A stretch of 5,123 nucleotides of DNA. Source: Methanomassiliicoccaceae archaeon. Lineage in GTDB: Archaea > Thermoplasmatota > Thermoplasmata > Methanomassiliicoccales > Methanomethylophilaceae. Position 1 is the stretch's first letter. Each line of letters begins with the position of its first letter. Position numbers and translations under genes: made by a program. Below the pieces are notes generated by a model. It did not search any database and had not been told where the DNA came from. It worked only from the letters and a program-made list of their open reading frames with translations. Shown here one piece after another: positions 1 to 5,064 of the stretch. The stretch covers positions 1-5,123 of the forward strand of contig WRKA01000111.1 in assembly GCA_009778265.1 (NCBI GenBank), in the 5' to 3' direction.

Positions 1-1245
1 AGCGTGGAGATCGCTCACGAGTCGGTGGACGGCGGGGTCGACTGGATAGAGGTGGGAACACCGCTGATCAAGAGCGAAGGTTCGGAGGCGATACGCGTAT
101 TGAGACGCGAATTCCCCGGCAGGAAACTTATCGCCGATACAAAAACAATGGACGTCGGATCGTTCGAGGTGGAGATAGCGGCCAAGGCCGGCGCCGATAT
201 AATCACGGTGATGGGACTTTCCGACGATTCTACGATATCGGAAGCGGTCATGGCCGCAAGAAAATACGGTGCGGAAGTCATGGTGGACATGCTTAACGTT
301 CCCGACATCAGGGAACGTTCCGGGACGGTCGAGAAGCTTGGCGTCTCGTACATATGCCTGCATATGGGCATCGACCAGCAGATGCGCGGGAAAGAAGCGC
401 CGACGGATGTTCTTAAGGACGTTGTATCGATCACTTCCGTACCCATAGCCGTCGCCGGCGGCATAACCGCCGAAACGGCGGTGAATTATGTGGAGGCGGG
501 AGCGTCCATTGTCATCGTCGGCGGCGGGATAATTAAGACGAGCGATATCACCGGCGCCGCAAGGAACATGAAAAAAGCGATGTCCGGCGTTAAGATCAAA
601 AATGATCTTGCGAAGAAGTACGGAGAGACGGAACTCTTCGAAGCGTTCGCGAAAGTATCGACGCCGAATATATCGGACGCGTATCACAAACAGGGGATAA
701 TCAAAGGTCTTACCCCTCATATCTCCCCGGGACAAAGGATGGTGGGAAGGGCGCTGACCGTGCAGACGGCGAACGGCGACTGGGCGAAGCCCGTGGAAGC
801 GATAGACCGCGCCAAGGATGGTGACATCATTGTTATCTCCGTCGGCGGCGGGGACGTTGCCGTCTGGGGCGAACTTGCAACGGAATCGGCAAAGGTGATG
901 GGGGTACGCGGTGTCGTCATCGACGGTGCGATACGTGATATAGACGACATCAGAGCGTCCGGGTTCCCGTCGTTCTCCAAATACGTCGTACCGAACGCCG
1001 GCGAGCCGAAAGGATACGGCGGCATCGGGATCGAAGTGACCATCGGTAACCAAACGGTAAGAACGGGAGACTGGATAATAGGCGATGAGAACGGCCTGAT
1101 CGTTGTTCCTAAGGAGCATGCGGTGGAGGTCGCGAACAGATCCATCGACGTTCATGAACGCGAGAACCGTACGCGTGAGGAGATACGCAGAGGTTCGACC
1201 TTATCGAAAGTGAACGAATTAGAGAAATGGGAGCCGGTGAAATAG
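1..1245 (+). CDS. Bifunctional 3-hexulose-6-phosphate synthase / RraA-like aldolase-family fusion (5' partial)
   Basis: The reading frame is open from base 1, so the true start lies upstream; against the usual family start about 15 residues are missing. Numbering from the GTG at position 4, residues 1-195 form an HPS (orotidine-decarboxylase-like TIM barrel) domain with GVDWIEVGTPLIKSEG near 11-26, the catalytic DTKTMD at 45-50, and phosphate-binding loops AGGI (151-154) and GGGII (173-177). Residues about 200-413 form an RraA/class II aldolase-like domain with GGGD (301-304), WGE (308-310) and DGAIRD (327-332). HPS interconverts hexulose 6-phosphate and ribulose 5-phosphate plus formaldehyde; in archaea it is known to supply pentose phosphate by running in the cleavage direction. 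The RraA half keeps the Arg-Asp pair (331-332) of catalytic HMG/CHA aldolases, so an aldolase or decarboxylase role is more likely than RNase regulation, although its substrate is unknown. The gene stands alone on the + strand and converges on the stomatin operon. The family call is firm. Confidence 0.93.
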   Translation, partial: SVEIAHESVDGGVDWIEVGTPLIKSEGSEAIRVLRREFPGRKLIADTKTMDVGSFEVEIAAKAGADIITVMGLSDDSTISEAVMAARKYGAEVMVDMLNVPDIRERSGTVEKLGVSYICLHMGIDQQMRGKEAPTDVLKDVVSITSVPIAVAGGITAETAVNYVEAGASIVIVGGGIIKTSDITGAARNMKKAMSGVKIKNDLAKKYGETELFEAFAKVSTPNISDAYHKQGIIKGLTPHISPGQRMVGRALTVQTANGDWAKPVEAIDRAKDGDIIVISVGGGDVAVWGELATESAKVMGVRGVVIDGAIRDIDDIRASGFPSFSKYVVPNAGEPKGYGGIGIEVTIGNQTVRTGDWIIGDENGLIVVPKEHAVEVANRSIDVHERENRTREEIRRGSTLSKVNELEKWEPVK

Positions 1246-1253
1246 AGAGGGAT

Positions 1254-1310
1254 GTTCCGGTTCTTAAGGGAAATGAGGACCGGGATCTGTTCCGCCCGCC
1301 GTCCGGTCCT
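1254..1310 (+). other. Two overlapping hairpins in the 3' UTR of the HPS-RraA gene
   Basis: Nine bases after the stop codon the sequence can fold in two exclusive ways. A central ACCGG (1279-1283) pairs either with the upstream CCGGT (1257-1261), extendable to about ten pairs including G-U, or with the downstream CCGGT (1303-1307) as part of a perfect 8-bp stem AGGACCGG (1276-1283) / CCGGTCCT (1303-1310). T-runs follow 39 nt and 67 nt later. It probably serves 3'-end formation or mRNA stability. The pairing is visible in the sequence; the role is inferred. Confidence 0.4.
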
Positions 1311-1339
1311 TCACAATAATTCATTTCTGAAAATTTCAT

Positions 1340-1392
1340 AACAATTTCTTTTTTGGAAATTAATAGAAACAATTTCTTTTTTGGAAATTAAT
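1340..1392. repeat. Two tandem copies of a 25-bp repeat with an internal dyad
   Basis: The 25-bp copies at 1340-1364 and 1368-1392 are identical and separated by 3 bp (period 28). Each contains the inverted repeat AATTTC-N7-GAAATT, whose 7-base centre is TTTTTTG. The 28-bp period is somewhat under three helical turns. The repeats could be a paired protein-binding site, simply a duplicated terminator, or both. They lie in the AT-rich middle of a convergent spacer. Confidence 0.75.
1349..1382 (+). terminator. Double oligo-T terminator for the HPS-RraA gene
   Basis: Two TTTTTT runs (1349-1354 and 1377-1382) lie on the sense strand about 104 and 132 nt after the stop codon, in AT-rich DNA. Archaeal RNA polymerase terminates at such oligo-T stretches, and tandem T-runs are common behind archaeal genes. 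The runs sit inside the tandem repeat, so the duplication also doubled the termination signal. Confidence 0.55.
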
Positions 1393-1402
1393 CAAAATAA
1401 TT

Positions 1403-1504
1403 ATGAAAATGTTAAGTGAGAACGACGGAACACACATCGTCCTCGGGTTGTTCCAGCGGATGCTCTCTCGTTCAAAATGTGTATCTGGCGAACTCAGGAT
1501 CTAA
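1403..1504 (+). CDS. Possible 33-residue small protein, unknown function
   Basis: An ATG at 1403 opens a 33-codon frame ending in TAA at 1502-1504; a second ATG follows at codon 3. The product starts MKMLSENDGTHIVLGLF and ends SGELRI, with no recognised domain, signal peptide or clear membrane segment. Many codons end in C (AAC, GAC, CAC, ATC, GTC, CTC, TTC), resembling the neighbouring real genes. There is no Shine-Dalgarno sequence, so expression would need a leaderless transcript. The AT-rich DNA and tandem repeat just upstream could hold a promoter. A chance ORF of this length is quite possible. Confidence 0.22.
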   Translation: MKMLSENDGTHIVLGLFQRMLSRSKCVSGELRI

Positions 1505-1511
1505 TGAGTGG

Positions 1512-1564
1512 AAAAATTGTTCCAGTATGATAAAAATGATGTGACCGGCGGCCGCGGCCGCCGG
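1512..1564 (-). terminator. GC palindrome plus T-runs ending the stomatin operon
   Basis: Eight bases past the stomatin stop codon is a perfect 20-bp palindrome (1545-1564, alternating CCGG/GGCC blocks) that can form an 8-bp GC stem with a 4-base loop. Reading along the minus strand, two TTTTT runs follow (complement of 1532-1536 and 1512-1516). A hairpin followed by U-rich RNA resembles an intrinsic terminator, and the T-runs alone suit archaeal termination. It is well placed for the convergent arrangement. Confidence 0.6.
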
Positions 1565-1572
1565 AATTGGTT

Positions 1573-2703
1573 TCACTCTGTGTTCGCACCGGTGTTGACG
1601 CCGGCGTTGGCCTCGAGGGCCCTCGGATTCTGAGCGAGATCCTTGGTCTCTTTCATCTCCTGGTCCATCATCTTGTCGAGGGAGGCCATCTGTTCGCGTA
1701 TCTCCGCAGCCTTCGGTATCGGCCCCAATATATCATCCGGGTTCCCGACCGATGATTCCACATCCTTCAGTTCGGAGATCGATCTCTCCGGTATTGTGGA
1801 TGCGGTCCCCATGTACTGTGAGATACCGTCGACAAGTTTCGTCAGCTCTATAGGGAAGAAGAACTTCGACGACTGCCCTTCGCCAACAGATTTTAACGTT
1901 TCCATCGAAAGCACGGACATCGCCTTGGAATCAAGCGCGGCCGCACCCACGGACATTATGCGAAGCCTTTGGGCGTCTCCCTGTCCTTCGAGTATCACCG
2001 CCAATCTCTTTCCTTCCGCTTCCAGGATCATCGACTGCCTGAGACCTTCCGCTTCCAGGATCCTTGACTTCTTCTTACCTTCGGCCTCGAGGATCGCGGC
2101 CCTCTTCATACCGTCCGCCTGAAGGATCGCGGCACGCCTCTTCCTTTCGGATGATGTCTGCTCCTCCATCGCCTCTTTGACCTTCTTTGCCGGGTCGAGC
2201 TCTCTGATCTCAACGGCCTCGACCTTGACACCCCATTTGTCGGTGTTCTCATCGAGCGTGTCACGAAGCTGGAGATTCATTTTCTCTCTGCTCGAAAGTA
2301 TGTCGTCCAGTTCCATCTCTCCGATCACCGATCTGAGCGTTGTCTGCGCCAAGTAGACCGTCGCCATACGATAATCGGTGACCTCGAAGAACGCGTTCTT
2401 CGGGTCCGTCACTTTGATATAGATTATCGCGTCGACGTTCACCGGCGAGTTGTCCTTCGTTATCACTTCCTGGCTCGGAACATCTAGGACCTGCGTACGC
2501 AGGTCGAGTTTCACTACAACGTTTATCAGCGGACACACCATGTTTAGTCCCTGATTAAGAACTCTTATGTACTTGCCGAGACGCATGTATATAGCCTGTT
2601 CGTAAGGTTTTACGATCTTCACACCGCTGACCACGATGATCAGCGTCGCGGCTATAGCGATGAATGCGAGCGCAAGTATCCAGTATTCGTCAATTGCAGC
2701 CAT
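1573..2703 (-). CDS. Stomatin/prohibitin-like SPFH membrane protein
   Basis: This 376-residue protein has one N-terminal membrane segment (about 7-27) followed by an SPFH/band-7 domain (about 29-190) with the family-typical VKPYEQAIYMRLGKY, RTQVLDVPSQEVITKDN and a helix rich in LDDILSSRE. Residues 191-245 are five consecutive 11-residue repeats of the form A-x-I-L-E-A-E-G-x-x-x, a probable coiled-coil assembly rod. A conserved KFFFPIELTKLV patch (280-291) precedes a charged tail ending in a low-complexity Asn/Thr/Gly stretch. SPFH proteins oligomerise on membranes, form large cage-like or raft-like complexes and often hold proteases or their substrates. The start is supported by AAGGAGAG 5 nt upstream; no in-frame ATG, GTG or TTG was seen in the short gap above it. 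It is the last gene of the htpX-nfeD-stomatin operon, 34 nt after nfeD. The family is certain; the exact role is not. Confidence 0.95.
   Translation of the reverse strand: MAAIDEYWILALAFIAIAATLIIVVSGVKIVKPYEQAIYMRLGKYIRVLNQGLNMVCPLINVVVKLDLRTQVLDVPSQEVITKDNSPVNVDAIIYIKVTDPKNAFFEVTDYRMATVYLAQTTLRSVIGEMELDDILSSREKMNLQLRDTLDENTDKWGVKVEAVEIRELDPAKKVKEAMEEQTSSERKRRAAILQADGMKRAAILEAEGKKKSRILEAEGLRQSMILEAEGKRLAVILEGQGDAQRLRIMSVGAAALDSKAMSVLSMETLKSVGEGQSSKFFFPIELTKLVDGISQYMGTASTIPERSISELKDVESSVGNPDDILGPIPKAAEIREQMASLDKMMDQEMKETKDLAQNPRALEANAGVNTGANTE
1969..2133 (-). repeat. Five 33-bp repeats coding the stomatin coiled-coil rod
   Basis: Codons 191-245 of the stomatin gene are five 33-bp units, each coding an 11-residue ILEAEG-type repeat (191-201, 202-212, 213-223, 224-234, 235-245). 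Identity at DNA level is partly high: an 18-bp string is exact at 2012-2029 and 2045-2062, one period apart. That suggests fairly recent duplication or gene conversion among the central units. Eleven-residue periods are typical of right-handed coiled coils, and such repeats occur in other SPFH proteins. Confidence 0.85.
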
Positions 2704-2708
2704 TTTAT

Positions 2709-2716
2709 CTCTCCTT
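2709..2716 (-). promoter_or_regulatory. Ribosome binding site of the stomatin gene
   Basis: Minus-strand AAGGAGAG ends 5 nt before the ATG at 2703, in an A-rich 34-nt gap after nfeD. It is a good Shine-Dalgarno match and fixes the start. Confidence 0.75.
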
Positions 2717-2737
2717 TTCTTTTTTAATACAACTCCA

Positions 2738-3184
2738 TTATCGGCGGGCCACCTTCACGTGGACCCCCTGGCTTTCGGTCACCACAACTTCCGTTCCAAC
2801 CTCTATCGGTCCGTCGGATGTGGCGCTCCAGACGTCCGTGTCTATCCTCACTTTTCCTTTGATGTTCTCCGGTACCGTCCTTACGGTCACCACACCTTCC
2901 TTCCCCATCAGTGATTCCGCCACCGTCGTGGTCGGAGGTTCCGGCTGTGCTAAGAATTGGTACATCCTTATCGTTCCCAGCGTCACCGGCACCGCGACCG
3001 CCAGCGCGAACAGCGGCGACCATGTGCTGTACAGGAAATCCGGATAGATGTATCCTACGAGTCCTATGATCACAAGCACCGTTCCCGGTATCAGTAAGAA
3101 CGCGCCGGGCGTCAGTGCCTCCGCGATCAGGAACATCGCCCCGACGATCACGAATATTATTGCGAGGGTCTGTGCGTCTATCAT
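2738..3184 (-). CDS. Short NfeD-family membrane protein with OB-fold domain
   Basis: The product has 148 residues. Three hydrophobic segments (about 7-22, 28-47 and 56-72) are followed by a soluble beta-rich domain from about residue 92 to 148. That domain carries GKEGVV (94-99), GKVRIDTDVWSA (110-121) and a closing EVVVTESQGVHVKV, the NfeD OB-fold pattern (Gly-x-Val-x-Ile...Trp-x-Ala). NfeD proteins are partners of stomatins and are often encoded beside them. Long forms such as Pyrococcus PH1510 carry an N-terminal ClpP-like serine protease that cleaves stomatin; this one is the short type and has no room for it. It probably binds the SPFH oligomer as an adaptor. The start is fixed by an in-frame TGA 6 nt upstream and by the Shine-Dalgarno sequence. 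Its ATG is 13 nt after the htpX stop, so the two genes are almost certainly co-transcribed. Confidence 0.93.
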   Translation of the reverse strand: MIDAQTLAIIFVIVGAMFLIAEALTPGAFLLIPGTVLVIIGLVGYIYPDFLYSTWSPLFALAVAVPVTLGTIRMYQFLAQPEPPTTTVAESLMGKEGVVTVRTVPENIKGKVRIDTDVWSATSDGPIEVGTEVVVTESQGVHVKVARR

Positions 3185-3190
3185 CTTTGT

Positions 3191-3197
3191 TCACCTT
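3191..3197 (-). promoter_or_regulatory. Ribosome binding site of nfeD
   Basis: Minus-strand AAGGTGA lies 6 nt before the nfeD ATG, directly after the htpX stop codon (3198-3200). This allows close coupling of translation between the two genes. Confidence 0.7.
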
Positions 3198-4073
3198 TTA
3201 TTCCGTTATCCTTCCTGCCATCCTGTTCAGTCTTCTTATCCTCTCCTGTATCGGAGGGTGGGTGCTGAACAATGATACTGATCCTTTTTTTCCGCCGAAC
3301 GGGTTCGATATCCACATGTGCGCGTACGACGGGTTCTCGCCCATCATCGGCCTCATCTTGTTGCCGTTCTCCAGTTTGTCCAATGCGCCGGCAAGCGCCA
3401 GCGGATCGTTGGTTATCCGCGCGCCCGTTTCGTCCGCTTTATATTCACGGCCTCTGGATATTCCGAGCTGTATCAGCATCGCCGCTATCGGTATCGTGAT
3501 GTATGCGATCACCGCGATCACCACCGACGCCCCGTCCCTTCTTCCCAATGCCCCGTAAATGGAGAATCTGGCCATTATAGATACGGCGCCGGCTATTGTC
3601 GCCGCCACCGACATTATCAGTATGTCGCGGTTCTTCACATGCGCGATCTCATGCGCCATCACTCCTTTCAGTTCCTCGTCGTTCAGAAGGTCCAACAGTC
3701 CCGTCGTTGCAACAACGGCCGCATTCCTCGGTCCGCGGCCCGTCGCGAACGCGTTCGGCGACGGACTGTTCGTGATACCGACCTGCGGCATCGGTATCTT
3801 AGCGTTCACCGCCACATTCTGCACTATATCGTACAGACGCGGGTTCTCATCCCTTCTGATCAGTTTTACCTTATGCGCCTTCAGCACTATCTTTTTCGAA
3901 AAAAGGAAGGAGAACAGATTGATCAGTACCGACAATCCGATGAATATCGCCATCATCAGATACAGACTTTCCATCGACCCGTCGAAAAACAGATACCAAA
4001 GAAGCGCGCCTATGCCGACGAATATCAATGTCAGCACCAGGAACAGTGCCGTGGTCCTTATTATATAACCCAT
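3198..4073 (-). CDS. htpX: HtpX-like membrane zinc metalloprotease (M48 family)
   Basis: The product has 291 residues, the normal length for HtpX. Two N-terminal membrane segments (about 7-29 and 36-58) precede the cytoplasmic-facing peptidase domain. The zinc motif HEIAH is at 141-145 and the third ligand is probably E210 within SRGREYKAD (206-214). Other family marks are NAFATGRGP (107-115), two further hydrophobic stretches (about 152-168 and 183-204) and FSTHPP (269-274). HtpX-type proteases cleave misfolded or damaged membrane proteins, in bacteria alongside FtsH, which is itself held by SPFH proteins. All catalytic residues are present. The start is fixed by an in-frame TGA 6 nt upstream, and a purine-rich Shine-Dalgarno sequence sits 7 nt before the ATG. 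It is the first gene of an operon with nfeD and stomatin, so its activity or substrate access may be set by that pair. The operon role is inference. Confidence 0.95.
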   Translation of the reverse strand: MGYIIRTTALFLVLTLIFVGIGALLWYLFFDGSMESLYLMMAIFIGLSVLINLFSFLFSKKIVLKAHKVKLIRRDENPRLYDIVQNVAVNAKIPMPQVGITNSPSPNAFATGRGPRNAAVVATTGLLDLLNDEELKGVMAHEIAHVKNRDILIMSVAATIAGAVSIMARFSIYGALGRRDGASVVIAVIAYITIPIAAMLIQLGISRGREYKADETGARITNDPLALAGALDKLENGNKMRPMMGENPSYAHMWISNPFGGKKGSVSLFSTHPPIQERIRRLNRMAGRITE

Positions 4074-4080
4074 TTTTCAT

Positions 4081-4090
4081 TCCTTTCCTT
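4081..4090 (-). promoter_or_regulatory. Ribosome binding site of htpX
   Basis: Minus-strand AAGGAAAGGA ends 7 nt before the ATG at 4073. An overlapping ATG at 4080 is in another frame and opens only a 69-codon shadow, so the 4073 start, with full HtpX homology, is preferred. Confidence 0.55.
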
Positions 4091-4118
4091 TGCGGTCATC
4101 CGATTTATCACGTTTTGG

Positions 4119-4127
4119 TATTTAGAA
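4119..4127 (-). promoter_or_regulatory. Candidate TATA box for the htpX-nfeD-stomatin operon
   Basis: Minus-strand TTCTAAATA lies in the 70-nt gap between the MBL-fold gene and htpX. An archaeal start site about 25 nt downstream would fall near 4096, giving a leader of roughly 23 nt that includes the Shine-Dalgarno sequence. The upstream purine-rich BRE element is weak. Read-through from the MBL gene is also possible, since no T-run separates them. Confidence 0.35.
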
Positions 4128-4143
4128 TTGTCCCGCAACGCCT

Positions 4144-4938
4144 TCAAATATCGAAATGTATCTCCGTACCGACATAGAGGTCCTTTACCCCGTCCATTCC
4201 CAATATCTCCCGGAGATATGTTCTCTGGGTCTGCCCGGAGCAATGGTTCAGGTACAGCATCGGACGGCCGTTGTCTTTCAGAGTGCACGCAAGTTCGTGA
4301 ACGTAGTTCCTTTTCGATCTCACAAGGTGCATGCCGCCGACGAACGCGGAGACCTTTCTCTCTGTCCTTTCTTCGATGATCTCCATCAATGACGCCGGCC
4401 CGTTATGACAGCAGCCGCATATCGCCGCCGGCCCGTTCTCGGTCATCAGTACCAGCGAATTCTCCTGTACCGCTCCTTTCACGGACCCGGCGCCTTCCGG
4501 TATCCCGGTCATGAAAAGATTCTCCGACAGCTGCGTCCAGTTATTGATCTTGATAAGGTTCATCTTCTCCTTTTCGTTATCCGGCATCTTCGGCATCCCG
4601 GCCCTGTTCATCGGTATCAGACCGAAGAGATCCTCCTTATGCGTCCCGTCTATGTCCGGCGTCGCCAGGACGTCTATCTTTTCCGTCCTTCTTTCCAGGA
4701 ATGCCGGCAGCCCCCCGGTGTGGTCCGTGTGTGCGTGGGACAGCACTATCCGGTCTATCGAATCCGCGCCGATCTCCAATTCGTCCATATTGTGCTTAAG
4801 GTACGCTCCCCGCCGCCCGGTATCGAACAGCGTACGTTCACCGTCGACGTCCACTATGACCGAGAATCCTTTCGCCCCTATGAGCGACGTTCCCGGTAAC
4901 GATCCTTCGTCGTACACACTGAGTACCTTTGCCTTCAT
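4144..4938 (-). CDS. Metallo-beta-lactamase-fold hydrolase, dihydropterin-synthase-like subfamily
   Basis: The product has 264 residues and no signal peptide, so it is probably cytoplasmic. Fold marks in order are FDTG (38-41), the metal motif H68-A-H70-T-D72-H73 in SHAHTDHTGG, CGCCHNG with H178 (174-180), GGMH with H204 (201-204), NHCSG with H232 (231-235) and a closing YVGTEIHF. This spacing and the GGMH and GTEI blocks fit the MBL subgroup that includes the methanogen enzyme MJ0301, which makes dihydropterin-ribofuranosylaminobenzene phosphate for methanopterin. The subgroup also contains many uncharacterised proteins, so the substrate is unproven. A Cys-rich CGCC replaces the more usual GCSH-type sequence. 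The start is certain: an in-frame TAG lies 6 nt upstream with no other start codon between. No Shine-Dalgarno sequence is present, so the mRNA is probably leaderless. It lies 70 nt ahead of htpX on the same strand; a functional link is not evident. Confidence 0.85.
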   Translation of the reverse strand: MKAKVLSVYDEGSLPGTSLIGAKGFSVIVDVDGERTLFDTGRRGAYLKHNMDELEIGADSIDRIVLSHAHTDHTGGLPAFLERRTEKIDVLATPDIDGTHKEDLFGLIPMNRAGMPKMPDNEKEKMNLIKINNWTQLSENLFMTGIPEGAGSVKGAVQENSLVLMTENGPAAICGCCHNGPASLMEIIEERTERKVSAFVGGMHLVRSKRNYVHELACTLKDNGRPMLYLNHCSGQTQRTYLREILGMDGVKDLYVGTEIHFDI

Positions 4939-4961
4939 GATACACTATAAACCAAGCGAAT

Positions 4962-4969
4962 CTAAAAAC
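4962..4969 (-). promoter_or_regulatory. Candidate TATA box for the MBL-fold gene (leaderless)
   Basis: Minus-strand GTTTTTAG is centred about 27 nt upstream of the ATG at 4938, which would place the start site at or next to the ATG. Together with the missing Shine-Dalgarno sequence this suggests a leaderless transcript. A second AT-rich string, TTTATA (4945-4950), is too close to the ATG unless transcription starts inside the gene. Confidence 0.35.
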
Positions 4970-5017
4970 ATTATCCGTCGCGGCCGGCGTTCGTTCTCGG
5001 CAGTTTTGTGGTTGGAG

Positions 5018-5056
5018 AAAAAGAAATAAAGTGGAGGAGGGGGGGGTACCTCCTCC
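5018..5056 (-). terminator. Hairpin and T-rich terminator of the right-edge gene
   Basis: An 8-bp stem GGAGGAGG (5033-5040) / CCTCCTCC (5049-5056) encloses an 8-base loop. On the minus strand it is followed by a T-rich tract including TTTTT (complement of 5018-5022). It starts 8 nt after the stop codon of the gene entering from the right edge, so it most likely terminates that gene. Confidence 0.6.
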
Positions 5057-5064
5057 TTTTCCGA

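Noticed and set aside
1109..1372. 87-residue minus-strand frame across the end of HPS-RraA and the spacer
   Set aside because: Most of it is antisense to the conserved RraA domain or covers the UTR hairpin and repeat; the Ser/Arg-rich product has no family look.
1340..1392. Start of a CRISPR array
   Set aside because: There are only two units with a 3-bp gap, so no spacers.
1448..1525. 9-bp direct repeat TTGTTCCAG (1448-1456 and 1517-1525) and a small TGGAA/TTCCA dyad (1509-1524)
   Set aside because: They are short enough to arise by chance, and nothing else supports a binding site.
1480..1560. Box C/D-type small RNA
   Set aside because: Near-matches to box C (ATGATGT) and box D (CTGA) exist, but they are not correctly ordered or spaced with a C'/D' pair.
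2724..3194. 156-residue minus-strand frame overlapping nfeD
   Set aside because: It is an alternative frame of the nfeD sequence with Asp/Arg/Gly-rich low-complexity content, while the nfeD frame has membrane helices, an OB fold and a Shine-Dalgarno sequence.
4061..4288. Alternative minus-strand start for the htpX region (ATG at 4080 and a 75-residue frame)
   Set aside because: These are out of frame with HtpX and overlap the MBL gene's 3' end; the products have no recognisable features.
3318..4379. 353-residue open frame on the + strand
   Set aside because: It lies antisense to htpX and part of the MBL gene, both with clear family motifs. Its product is Arg/His/Tyr-rich with no domain, typical of a shadow frame.
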